Of a stretch of DNA of 64,000 nt, positions 23,459 through 35,631 are shown piece after piece; position 1 is the stretch's first letter, and the number at the start of each line of letters is the position of its first letter. The notes under the pieces were generated by a model. That model was given only the letters and a program-made list of their open reading frames with translations, did not search any database and was not told the origin of the DNA. Both the position numbers and the translations under genes were made by a program. Origin of the DNA: Lathyrus oleraceus (lineage: Eukaryota; Streptophyta; Magnoliopsida; Fabales; Fabaceae); assembly GCF_024323335.1 (NCBI RefSeq), contig NC_066584.1:242075994-242139993 (forward strand). Direction: 5' to 3'.

Positions 23459-26400
23459 GTTGATCAAACCCATTGAACATAATGATCCAACACCATCTCC
23501 CAACTTTGTGTTCCCTGTATTTGAGGCCGAAGAAGATGATGTTGAAGAGATTCTTGACGAGATTACCCATCTACTTGAGCACAAAGAGAAGATCATTCAG
23601 CCACACCTTGAGAATCTGGAAACGATCAACTTGGGGTCTGGGGATTGTGTTCGTGAGGTGAAGATTGGGGCACTCCTGGAAGAATCTGTTAAGAAGGGGT
23701 TGATTGAGTTGCTACGAGAATATGTCGACGTCTTTGCCTGGTCATATGAAGTCATGCCTAGTGTGAATACTGATATCGTGCAACATTTCCTGCCTTTGAA
23801 GCCTGAGTATGTGCCTGTGAAGCAGAAGCTCTGAAGAACTCATCCTGATATGGAAGTGAAGATTAAAGAAGAAGTTCAGAAGCAAATTGATGCGGGGTTT
23901 CTGGTGACTTCTACATATCCTCAATGGGTGGCCAATATTGTGCCTGTGCCTAAGAGAGATGGAAAAGTCCGAATGTGTGTGGACTATAGAGACTTGAATA
24001 AAGCTAGTCAGAAAGATGATTTTCCTCTACCATATATTGATATGTTGGTAGATAATACAACTAAATTCAATGTATTCTCATTTATGGATGGATTTTCCGG
24101 TTATAATCAAATCAAAATGGCACCCGAGGATATGGAGAAGACAACATTCATCACACCTTAGGGAACATTCTGTTATCGAGTGATGCCCTTCGGTTTGAAG
24201 AACGCTGGAGCCACATATCAACAATCTATGACTACCTTGTTTTATGATATGATGCACAAGGAGATCGAGGTAGATGTCGATGATATGATTGCAATGTCGA
24301 GAACGAAAATTGAACATGTAGAGCACTTGTTGAAGCTTTTTCAACGCTTGAGGAAGTACAAACTCTGTCTGAATCCGAACAAGTGTACATTTGGAGTCCG
24401 TTCCGGCAAGTTATTGGGCTTTATTGTCAGTGAAAGAGGTATTGAAGTTGATCCTGCCAAGGTCAAGGCAATACAAGAGTTGCCTGCGCCCAAAACTGAG
24501 AAGCAAGTCTGAGGTTTTCTTGGCCGCTTGAATTATATTTCCAGATTTATATCCCACATGGATGCCACATGTGCACCAATATCCAAGATCCTCTGGAAAG
24601 ATCAGCGTCATGATTGGACCGAGGATTTCCAGAAGGCCTTTGACGGTATTAAAGAGTATCTGTCCGAGCCTCCGATTCTGTCTCCGCCTGTAAAAGGGAG
24701 ACCCTTAATTATGTATTTGACTATTCTTGAAGACTCTATGGGTTGTGTATTAGGTCAGCAAGATGAATCAGGGAAGAAAGAGTATGCTATATACTATATG
24801 AGTAAAAAGTTCACTGATTGTGAGTCTCGATACTCAATGCTTGAGAAAACATGTTGTGCTTTGGCTTGGGCTGCTAAGCGCTTACGCCAGTATATGTTAA
24901 ATCATACGACTTGGTTGATATCCAAAATGGATCCAATCAAGTATATCTTTGAGAAGCCTGCTTTAACTGGGAGGATTTCCCGTTGGCAGATGCTGTTGTC
25001 TGAGTATGATATTGAGTATCGAGCTCAGAAAGCTATTAAAGGTAGTATCTTGGCTGACCACTTGGCACATCAACCAATTGAGGATTATCAGTCTGTTCAA
25101 TACGACTTCCCAGATGAGGAAATTCTGTATTTGAAGATGAAAGATTGCGATGAGCCTACACTCGATGAAGGGCCAAAGCTTGGTTCCCGATGGAGCATGG
25201 TGTTTGATGGCGCTATAAATCAATATGGAAATGGTATTAGGGCAGTGATTATTACTCCTCAGGGCACACATTTTCCTTTTACAGCAAGTCTAACTTTCAA
25301 ATGCACGAACAATATGGCGGAGTATGAGGCGTGTATTATGGGTTTGGAAGAATGTATTGATCTTAGGATCAAACATCTTGATGTTTATGGTGATTCGACC
25401 CTTGTTGTTAATCAGATTAAGGGTGAATGGGAGACGAATCAACCTGGCCTCATCCCATACAGAGATTATGCGAGGAGTATTTCAACGTTCTTTACTGAGG
25501 TTGACTTCCATCATATTCCTCGAGATGAGAATCGGATGGCCGATGCTCTTGCTACACTTGCTTCGATGCTTGTGGTGAAATTCTGCAATGAAGTCCCCAA
25601 TATTACTATAATGCGCTTGGATAGACCAGCTCATGTATTTGCATTCGAAGAAGTGAAAGATGATAAGCCATGGTATTTTGATATCAAATGTTTTCTTCAG
25701 AGTCAGGTTTACCCGCCTAGGGCATCTGTTAAAGATAAGAAGACTTTGAGGAGATTATCTGGCAGTTTTTACCTCAATGGCGATGTGCTTTATAAGAGGA
25801 ATTTTGACATGGTTCTGCTCAGATGCGTGTATAGACACGAAGCAAACCTGTTGATGACTGAAGTCCATGAGGGTTCATTTGGTACTCATTCCAATGGACA
25901 TGCCATGGCAAAGAAGATGTTGAGAGCAGGCTACTATTGGCTGACAATGGAGTCTGACTGCTGCAAATATGTGAAGAAATGCCATAAGTGTCAGATTTAC
26001 GCGGATAAGATTCATATTCCCCCGACACTTCTGAATGTGATTTCATCCTCATGGCCTTTCTCCATGTGGGGAATTGACATGATTGGCATGATAGAGCCAA
26101 AGGCATCCAATGGTCACAGGTTTATTCTCATAGCAATTGATTACTTCACCAAGTGGGTTGAAGCGGCGTCATATGCAAACGTGACCAGGCAGGTGGTTGT
26201 GAAGTTTATCAAGAATCAACTCATATGCCGTTATGGTGTGCCAGATAAGATCATTACTGATAATGGATCTAACTTGAACAACAAGATGATGAAAGAGCTG
26301 TGTAGCGAGTTCAAGATTGCACATCATAATTCTTCTCCTTATAAACCCAAGATGAATGGGGCTGTTAAAGCGGATAATAAGAATATTAAGAAGATTATCT

Positions 26401-26918
26401 AGAAGATGGTTGTTACGTACAAAGATTGGCATGAGATGCTGCCATTTGCTTTGCATGGTTATCGTACATCTGTCCGTACTTCAACAAGGGAAACCCCTTT
26501 CTCCCTTGTTTACGGCATGAAGGCTGTGCTCCCCGTGGAGGTTGAGATCCCATCAATGAGAGTCTTGATGGAAGCCAAGTTGACTGAGGCTGAATGGGTT
26601 TAGAGTCGTTATGACCAGCTGAATTTGATTGAAGAGAAGAGATTAACTGCCATGTGCCATGGTCAGTTGTATCAACAAAGGATGAAGAAAGCCTTTGATA
26701 AGAAGGTCAAGCCTCGTGTGTTCCAAGAAGGTGACCTTGTGCTCAAGAAAGTTTTGTCTTTCGCGCCCGATTCCAGGGGCAAGTGGACTCCAAATTATGA
26801 AGGTCCATATGTTATTAAGAGAGCCTTTTCAGGCGGTGCTTTGATACTTACAACTATGGATGGGGAGGATTTCACTCGTCCTGTGAATTCAGATGCAGTC
26901 AAGAAATACTTCGCCTAA
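23459..26918 (+). pseudogene. Ogre pol: RT, RNase H, archaeal-type RNase H, integrase
   Basis: A single frame with no frameshift, broken by stops at 23832, 24159, 24510, 26400 and 26601 and ending TAA at 26916. RT (about 23850-24560) has DYRDLNKA and FMDGFSGYNQIKMAP, but the YVDD box reads DVDDM (about 24270), losing the Tyr. RNase H follows (about 24660-25070). A second, archaeal-type RNase H (about 25180-25570) keeps its acidic residues in VFDGA, MAEYEA, YGDSTLV and MADALA; this duplication marks the Tat lineage. Integrase has a zinc-binding HHCC-like region (KCHKCQI, about 25980), IDMIG and ITDNGSN, but the glutamate block reads NGAVKADN, so E is K. The C-terminal domain ends near 26915. 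The stops fit transitions in TGG, CGA or CAG codons. Confidence 0.93.
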
Positions 26919-28093
26919 AATAAAAACAGAATAACTCGCTAAGTTGAAAACCTGAAAGGGAGGCTTAGGCAAAAATGAGCGTCTCGGTGGATTGAAAACC
27001 CGAAAGGGCGATCCAGGAAAAAGTTAGAGACATAAAAAAATGAATACATATATCCCGCTAGATTGAGTACCTCATCCTGGGGCAATCTAGGAAAAAAATA
27101 GGGATTTGGCAAGTAATTGCATCCTGACAAGACTTTGTCCTACAACTGTCTTCTGTCAGAGATTCTCGCTCAGTCATCATCAACTGAAGCTTCAGATACA
27201 TTGGATTCAGAGTTGGTGGAGAAATGGTCATTATGTTCAATGTAGCCTTTTTCCAATATATATCACCAATTTCAAATTTGTAAAGATCCATGGAGTCTTG
27301 CCATTTGCAGACTACCATTCCATTAAATAAATTTGAGCCTTTATCCAATTCTTTGCACTCTGATTTGTTTCTGTTCAACAAATGTTTGCATGTTTTAATT
27401 GATAAATATCATTGTTTTAAATAAATAAAGTTTTTATAAACTGTGTTTAAACAAAGTGAACATTCACAATGACAGAAAGGATAATTGGGATGTCTTCAGT
27501 GCTCTCCCAAGGATAATACGATCTCCAAAAGGGTAAGGCATTTGTTCATATCCCTGTCATATCTGTATCCTCTTCATCATCTTTCAGGTTGTATCCTCCG
27601 TGAGCACAGAGAGGTAATATACCACCAAAGTCCCCAGAGAGTCTGGAGTTTGGTCTCGATCTTCTAGCTCCTCAGTGAGTCTGGATCTAGCATCTGTGTT
27701 ATCAATTATATGGTTGTCATCCCTTTTGTGGATTGACATAAAATCCCTTATAGATTGATAAATTGATATGCTATCTTTTTCGAGGAAGTTGGTATTCTCT
27801 CATTCAGATTAGAAATCTCCTGCAGAGCAAGTTGGAATTCCCAGCATGAGTGGAATTTTCAACAACTTGATTTACGGCCTATCTCCTTTGCGGATTCACA
27901 TGCATTGATCTCCAGCAGGTTTGCTTCCCATGCATCCTCAGCATGGTTGTTCACGTTAGATTTCTCCAGTTAGGTCACCAGCAGGTTATCTCCAGCTGAT
28001 TGCCTACAGGTTGTCCCCGGTTCAGTCATCAGTGTTTTTCCCCAGTGGAGCTGCCTGATCGGAGCCTGTTTGTTGTTAATTCCTCCTTCTCGG
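26919..28093 (+). other. Ogre 3' UTR, first part
   Basis: No gene. Just after pol, three imperfect copies of a TTGAAAACCYGAAAGGG...AGGMAAAA phrase occur (about 26943-27090). Further on, phrases such as CCCCAGTGGAG and CAGCAGGT recur, a style that continues after the solo LTR at 33009. The short ORFs here have no recognisable homology. Confidence 0.7.
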
Positions 28094-31000
28094 TGTAGCG
28101 GGGTTTTCGTTACCTTTAGGTTTATTGACTAAACCAAAAGTCAACATACAATTCGAGTCGCCACCACACTTTTATTTGTCCAAATGAAAGGCTAAAAAGA
28201 GAACAAAAGCCAAGTAAGAAGTTTTTTCAAATAAAAAACTAATAAAAATGCCAGAGATCTGGGTAAGGGGGTTGGTTATGCAATGGGAAGGTTTTAAGCA
28301 TCCAAAATATCCTTAGTACTCTAAGGGAGCCCTTTTCACTAATGTTGTAAGGTAGGTTGGTATTTGTGTAAAATATTTGTGCAAACATGATTGGGGAGAT
28401 GAGAAAAGAATATATAGTTTATTTACAATTTTGGTTGTTTGAATGGATAAACCCATTGCCTACGTACCATCTTAAAAAAGATTAGGATCAAAACCTCGTA
28501 GTTCGGGGTAAAAATCTCAAAAGAAGTTGGTGAATTGAATGGTCAAAAGCCTTAAGGTCTTTTGTTATCAAAGGGAGAAAAACTTAACCTAAAGCCACAA
28601 ATCCACCATGTGAGGAGAGCTTCAATATGCTAGTGAGGGGTTAACCCTATAATAAGCATGGAAGTCTTATAGTCCATCACTAAGGATATAGGTGAGTATT
28701 ATATCAACCTCTAGGATAACTCAAACCTAATAGCTAATGTTTATGAAAAGCTTTAGCAAAAGTGGTCATTGGAACCACAAAAACAATTGAGTGAGTTGTA
28801 TTTACCAATGAAAAGTATTCACAAAGTAAGGTCAAAGTTGACTTAGGATTCAATTCAAAATAAGTGTTATGAAAAGAGTTTGGAAAATCAAAAGCATAAT
28901 GCTTAGGTTTCTAATTTTGAAAACAATGTTAATGTTTGCACAAAAGTTTGGCTTGGGTTAGAGTGGAGGGAAGAAGAAGAATGGCTAAGTCCTAAACATG
29001 CAAAGATGAAGGAAGAGAAACAAAACCACAATGGAGTTCCTTTCTTGAGATCATAATGATGATCTAAGTTATTCCCTTTCCTTTGGACATAGCAAGCAAT
29101 AAGAAAATAACTCAAGCAATCAAGCACACAATCAAACAAGCTCCTAGGAATCTTCCAATTGGCCTTTGTATCTCTCATTTTGGATGCTCATGACAATGGT
29201 TCTTCTACTTGGCAAGTTTGGGATCCCTAGCACAAGAACACACAAATAAAAAAGTTCCACAATGCAATAGAAAGAATGGACAAGAGTGAGTTTAGAAATT
29301 AGGATCCTTTCCAAGTCTTCTTCATGATTAAGCATTCTAAAGGCATGAGGCCTAGTTGCTCTTTGATAATTTTAGCACTCTAAAGGCATGAGGCCTAGTT
29401 GCTCTTCAAACTCCATTAGCATAGGTAAGGTCCTAAAATCTAATTCCTTTCTCCATTTGCATTGGGTTCACATAATCAAAACAAAACAAGCACAATATTA
29501 TACACACAATAATGTGCTCAAGTGAGCAAAAGGCAAATTGCATTAATCATAAACATGAGCTCTAGTGAGCAAAGGGCAAAAGCAAAAATGAATCAATGTG
29601 CAAGAAATTAAATTGCATTAAAATAAATTGCAAGAATTAAAGGCTTGAATTAAAAGTTAGTGTTAATAGTTAATGTTAGTGTGCCATATAGCAATTTAAC
29701 GCTATGTTAAGCAATCGTAAGTGGACTAATGTAGTAGTCACACCTATCTGAGGCCAGTCAATAAAACTATAGGCAACAAACACAAGTTAGAGACCATGAC
29801 TAGTAAGCCAAGCTCCTACAACTTGCCATGCCAAAAGAAAAGAAGAATGATCTTGTATTGATTTAGGTTTTTTGCTTGACCAAGAAGCAACATATCTTTA
29901 ATGTAAAACCATTCACTTGATCTTTGATCAAGATGAATTAGATTTGAATCAAAGAAGGTTAAGCCCCTCATATGTCAAGGCTAACCACCAATCTTTAACT
30001 CATTGATCCAAAAAAGAAAAAGAAAAAAGAAGAAGAAGAAGAAGAAGAAGAATAAGAATGTACATAAATGGAAATTCAAATGAAATATTCAACACACATT
30101 GATAAAAAATGAATAGAATCAAAGTCAATCAATGGTAAACAGAAGCAAGATGAAGTTTAGAAGTCAAGAAATAAATAAAATATTTTTGGTATTTTTGAGA
30201 ATTAAAATAATACTTGAATTAAAATAAGCAAATAAAGGTCAAACTTCAAATCCATTTCAAATCAAATTGGAAAAGTCCAAATGGATCATCCTAAGTTCAA
30301 CAAGGTCAAACAAGGTTTGACAAAAATTTTCATCATTTTTGGAAAGACTAGAAACTAATTTTAAACAATTAAAAATGAATAAAAAATAACATAATTGAAC
30401 TAAAATCTCAAATAAATCTCAAATCAATTAATAAATTGATGAGAATATTTTTCATAGATTCATCATCATTCAAAGATGTTAAGAAAATATTTTTGCATTT
30501 TTTGAATATTGGAAACTATTTAAAATGAATTAAAAATAACCAGAAAAGAAAAAATTCACAAAAAATATCAAATGACAAAATAAAAAATATTAAAAATCAT
30601 TTTCAGAAACTAGAATTAAAAAGGGAAATAATGCAATTGGTCCCATATTTTTTGGATTTAAAATGAAAGAGATATGATTTTTTGAAATAAAATGAAATAA
30701 AGAAAATAAAATGAAATAAATCAGAAATTAGGAAAAGCCTGGCGCATTGGATCAATTTCATTAAATGAGGTGGCACATCCTAAGGCCCTCATGCGCGCGC
30801 TCGTGGTGTCCAGAGTCAAAGGCGAAACATAATGCATTAATAAAAGTCATAACATTAGATGACATAGATTAGATCTGGAAATAGCAATCAATGGTCCAGA
30901 TTCAATCTGGCATGGCGGACGGTGGTGTACACCACCGTCTTCTCCAGCGAGCATGCCAACACCGGTGACATTTGCAGGTTATGAAAACTTAATGAAAATG

Positions 31001-33003
31001 CACGATCCTCATATCATTGGATAGCTGGGGTGATGTACATCACCCCTGTGCCATTAGACTCCCATAGAAAGAGAAATCAGAGATAGAAAATTATGGAATT
31101 AAAACTGAACTTGATGGATTCATGATATTAAATACACCAATCAATTGCCTCTTATGAGAGGACTTCAGAGGAACCAACAAACACAAGAAATGAGCAAGAT
31201 CCAGTGAGATTCGAATGGAAAAAGTTTGAACAATAACCTTTGAAGTGCAGCTCTATGAGGCACGATCCCTCCCAATTCTTTGTTGCATCTTGGTCTTGAG
31301 ATGGAAATGAAGCTAGGCTAAGGAATTAGAGTTCAATAATCAACCAAGAAAGTTGAAAATTGAAACTGAAAAATTGAAGAGAAAATGCAAAATTCCTTTA
31401 GGTGAAGGGTGGGATTCCAATTCTGCAGAATATTAGGCGCCTTAAGGTTGGAAATGGATGAAACTGAGCACTTGTATTTATAGCAAATGATGAGGCAGGC
31501 AATGCAAAGTTCATGTGCATGTGGAATGAGGGCCTCCATGCATGGGCCTGTACAGGCGCATGGGAGGCCCAAATGCAATTGGTTTAGCATGCTGAAGTGT
31601 AATTGATCACGTTTGGACGTGCAACTTTGATGGAATTGGCTTGTGCGCAAATATTTCACATAGTTTCCATAAATGAACATAAACTTTCACCTCTTCGAAA
31701 ATGCACTTTGCCAAATTGAAACATGGCCTTGTGAGTAATGGTTGGAAAGGTCTTGACATGAGTAACAATTGTTATGTTGAAAAAAAATCCATTTGGTGTT
31801 GGGAAATTAATGAAAACTGATCATAAAGTTCAATGTACAAAACATGTGTATGAAAATTTTGCCAAAATGGACCAACCTCAAGCCCTTCTGTTTTAATGAT
31901 GCAAGCCTCAAATGACAAAACCTTAAACATCAAAGTTGTATATCTTTTCAAGACAATCAATTTGGACTTACATTTTGCATCATTTGGATTTTTTTATGAG
32001 AAAGTTATGGACACTTGAAGTTGGATTTTTTCACATTTCAATGACTTTGGTCAAAAGTGGCCTATAATGTTTTGTATTATAACATGTGTTTCCTTTAGGA
32101 TTATGAACATTCATTCAACATAACAAATGAATTAGACATCTTAAAATTTCCAATTCATTCGATACCACCTTAAAATCATGAAAAATGAGTGAGTTAGGTC
32201 CTTGGGAAGTTGACCCAAAAATAGGGTTTCAATCAAAATGACCTATAATGTTTTGAAATGAATGATGACCTTCCAAGCTTCAAATCAATTTTTTATGAAC
32301 ATTAAAGTTGTTAATATGGTTCTTAAGAACATTGTTTCTCTTGGGGTTATCTTCATTTGACAAACACATCAAAAGTTAGGTCTCAATGGATTTCAAAATA
32401 GTTAGATGAATTGACTGACCAACTTCTCAAGTCCAAACTTCAAATCTTAATGAATTGATGATTCAGGACACTCACATAGGCACATATATGCATAAAATTA
32501 TGAATGAAATAACTTACCTTGGTTGTATTTGATCATGGGTTGAGGTTTCTTCATGAGCAAGGCACAGTTAATACACAATTGAATTAGGGTTTCCTTGGGA
32601 AACAATCCTCAAGCCCTTTGGTTTATCTTGATCAAATTGACAAATTGAGATACTTGGGAGGCATATATGATGATTGGGAGCTTTGTGAACCATTGTCATG
32701 CTTGCTTTCACCTTCAACTGGCCACATTAATGAGTATCGGGGCCTCCTAGGAGCCTTGGATCACATGATTGCTCAAGCTACAAAACAAAAGATGTTAGTG
32801 ACATATTTTTATGCTTTTGGTTAGTAAAGAAAAATGGGAAAAGCAATAATATACAATTCAAGAATGCTTGGTGGTGTCAAACCAACTCACACCAGTCCCA
32901 ACCCTAGGGTTAAGGAGCCAAGATGCTATGATCCTTGAGGCAAATGCAATATGCAATGATATGATGCCATGAGGGATCTTAGGGTCAAAATTAGGGTCTT
33001 ACA
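28094..33003 (-). mobile_element. Inverted solo LTR of the same Ogre family in the 3' UTR (4,910 bp)
   Basis: On the plus strand it starts TGTAGCGGGG and ends GGGTCTTACA, the reverse complement of the host element's LTR. CTCGG is duplicated on both sides (28089-28093 and 33004-33008). It contains the TATA box (31482-31475), the GGGGTGATGTACATCACCCC palindrome (31027-31046) and a perfect 22-bp palindrome (30918-30939). No internal Ogre sequence accompanies it. Confidence 0.95.
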
Positions 33004-33008
33004 CTCGG

Positions 33009-35617
33009 ATGGTTTTCTCTCCTAGCAGAGCGGGTGATGAAAATGTTTATTTTCTATCCCCAGTGGAGCGTTGTTCCTCTTTTCCTCAGTAGAGATTGTT
33101 TCTCCAACAGTATGAGGAAAAGTGATAGTTTTTGGAACTTTTTGTTTGGTGGTTGATCCCCCCACAGAGTTTCCTATCTTGTCCCGATAAGTTCCCCAAT
33201 AGAGTTTCTTCTACAATGGAATCTTATCCGTGTAGTTCCCCCAGCTAAGGCTCTGTATGATCCTAGTTTGGCTTTGGAACTTCGAGGAAGATGTTTTCTC
33301 TTCTTCCCCAGTGGAGTGACTGGTTCTCCTTCTCCACAGCAGATATATTCTTTCCGTGGTTAGAAGTGATTTTTTGTTGGACGTGCTTTTTCTTGTTGGT
33401 TATTCCCCACAGAATTCCACATCACCTCCTGATAAGATCCCCAGTAGATTTCTTCTTTGACTGATCTTATCCTTGTCTTTGTGTACTGTTGGAAGATCCC
33501 CAGCTTTGGTTGTGATCCTTTGCTTATTCCCAACAGCGGTCTCTGATCCCCGGTGATCCTTCTCGTTCCACTAACAGTAATCTTTGCCCCGACAGTGACT
33601 CGGTTTGATCCTCGACATTGGTCTTTATCCCCTGCAGAGATTGGTGTTTCCTGGTATTTTGTTGCCCCCACCAGATTGGATTTCTTCTGTGGGTCTGGCT
33701 TTCTCTTTTGAGATGTAGTACCGGATGTCTGTCCATTGATTCTTGGACCCGTTTATGTTAGATTTGTGAGTTTGTCAGCATTCATCATACATAAACCACA
33801 CATATACATGCATATTGCTAACATTAAGATATTCATGTTGCATTCTTTGCCATATATCTTTGTTTGTTATCTCCTGCTATTTGGTGATACATATTTCCCC
33901 AAGCAGATGATTGTGTCTGATCTCTCCATATAGAGTCAACCCTATAGGCAGAAAGTGTTTATCCTTTCTTCCATATTCCCCACTGAGTTATGTCCTCGTG
34001 GATGATTATTATTTCAGTTTCCTCCCAAAACATGTATTGGGATGGAATTACTCCCCTGAGTTGTATCCTCACTGGGTTGAGTCTTGTTTCATTGTGTCTC
34101 TCTAGTTTGTCCCTAGATTGACTACTCTTGTTATTTCCCCTGCAGCTCCCCTGTGGTCCAGGTGATCGATTACTCAGTAAACAGTAATTGTTCATTCTCT
34201 CCCCAACGGATGTTGTGGCCTTCTACCTAATAACCGGTAGTTGTAAGTCCTATTTTTTGTGGTTTTCTACCCAGTAACCGGTAGTTGTAAACCCTATTTC
34301 ATTCCCCTTGCAGAGTTAACCCTTGATTTTGTTCATCCTAACCGATGATGGTTACTCTCTTTTATGGTTTTCTACCCAGTAACCGGTAGATGTAATCCCC
34401 TCTTTGTTGGTTATCTTTATCCAATATTCGGTATTGATATTCCTTCACTTTTGGATATATCTCCCAGTAACCGGTGATATATCTCCTGGATAATTGCTTT
34501 GATCAAGCAATTTATCCCCAACGAATCATCTTTCATTTACCCTTGTGTGGTAATGATTGTCTCTCCCTTTGATTGGTCATCATTTTATACCCAGTATCCG
34601 GTATCCCGATGTCCTTTCTTTTCGGTCGATTTATCCTTTATTAACCCAGTAACCGGTTGTGGATAATCTTCCATGCGAGTATATTATCTACGTTCTGACG
34701 GTATTAGATAATATATCTCATGCGCTTTTCAGTCGAAGTCTTTTTCTTCCCCAGTTGAGTAAGATTCGTATTTCCTTATGGAATCGAATGTCCATCTAGT
34801 AATCGAGTTTTCTCTTTCAGCCCTCTTTTCGGATGATGAGTGTCTTGGAAATATTCCCCAATTCACGCTTGGTTGGTCACCTATTATATACCCAGTAACC
34901 GGTATCCCTGGTGTTCCTTCCTTTTGCTCCCTATTATGACTTTTTGTCCCCTGTGGAGTCAGATTTCCTTGAGTTGAAATATACCCTTTTAGGTCTTCCT
35001 CAGATTTTTTTCGATGATTGATATCTCTCACCCTTATACTGGTCTTAGATATTCATTCTCCCCGAGCGTGTTGTTCTCTCACCCTTATACCAGTGTCTTG
35101 ATGACATGTCTCTTTGAGCTTATTACCCAGTAGCTGGTAATACCTCATTTGTTTCTTCCTCAGCTGAGTCCCCTTGTGGACATTCCCCATTTGAGTCCGG
35201 ATTTTATCCGATGTATCCTTTATGGATAATTTTGATGTATTGGCATATTCCCCAATACATGCATCTTTGCGTCAGCTCGAGTCTTTCCATTGATTTATTT
35301 TCATGGACTCCCTTCGTGTCTCCCAACAAGTTTTAAGTCGTGACCTGCTCACGCATTTTATCCCCTTTATTCCCCAGTAAAGTCCCTAGAGTCTCTGTCC
35401 CTTTTATGAGTGTATTACTCATATGGATTTTTAGTTTCTCCTGATTTCTTTTTTCCTTTGTGGACATATATCCCCACAGAGTATTAATTTTTGCATACAT
35501 ACATTTGCATCATGAGGTCTCTTAGGGACCAAAATTCGTCTCTTTGTTATTATTTAAGCCCATTCTACCTTGTCGAGACGAAGATTTTAACCTTCATATC
35601 TCCGGCTAGAATGACCT
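33009..35617 (+). other. Ogre 3' UTR, second part, with dispersed CCCAGTAACCGGTA motifs
   Basis: No gene. The stretch is T/C-rich and filled with two recurring phrases: CCCCAGTGGAG/CCCCAGTAGAG-like (33050-34100) and ACCCAGTAACCGGTA-like (near 34225, 34270, 34375, 34460, 34595, 34645, 34890 and 35125). Spacing is irregular, so they are not a simple tandem array. Ogre 3' UTRs are known to be hypervariable and to spawn tandem repeats. Confidence 0.75.
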
Positions 35618-35631
35618 TAAATAGAGGCATC
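35618..35631 (+). promoter_or_regulatory. Ogre polypurine tract
   Basis: TAAATAGAGGCATC abuts the 3' LTR start. The other Ogre copy has TAAATAGGGGCAGC at the same place (46770-46783), supporting its role as the plus-strand primer. Confidence 0.75.
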
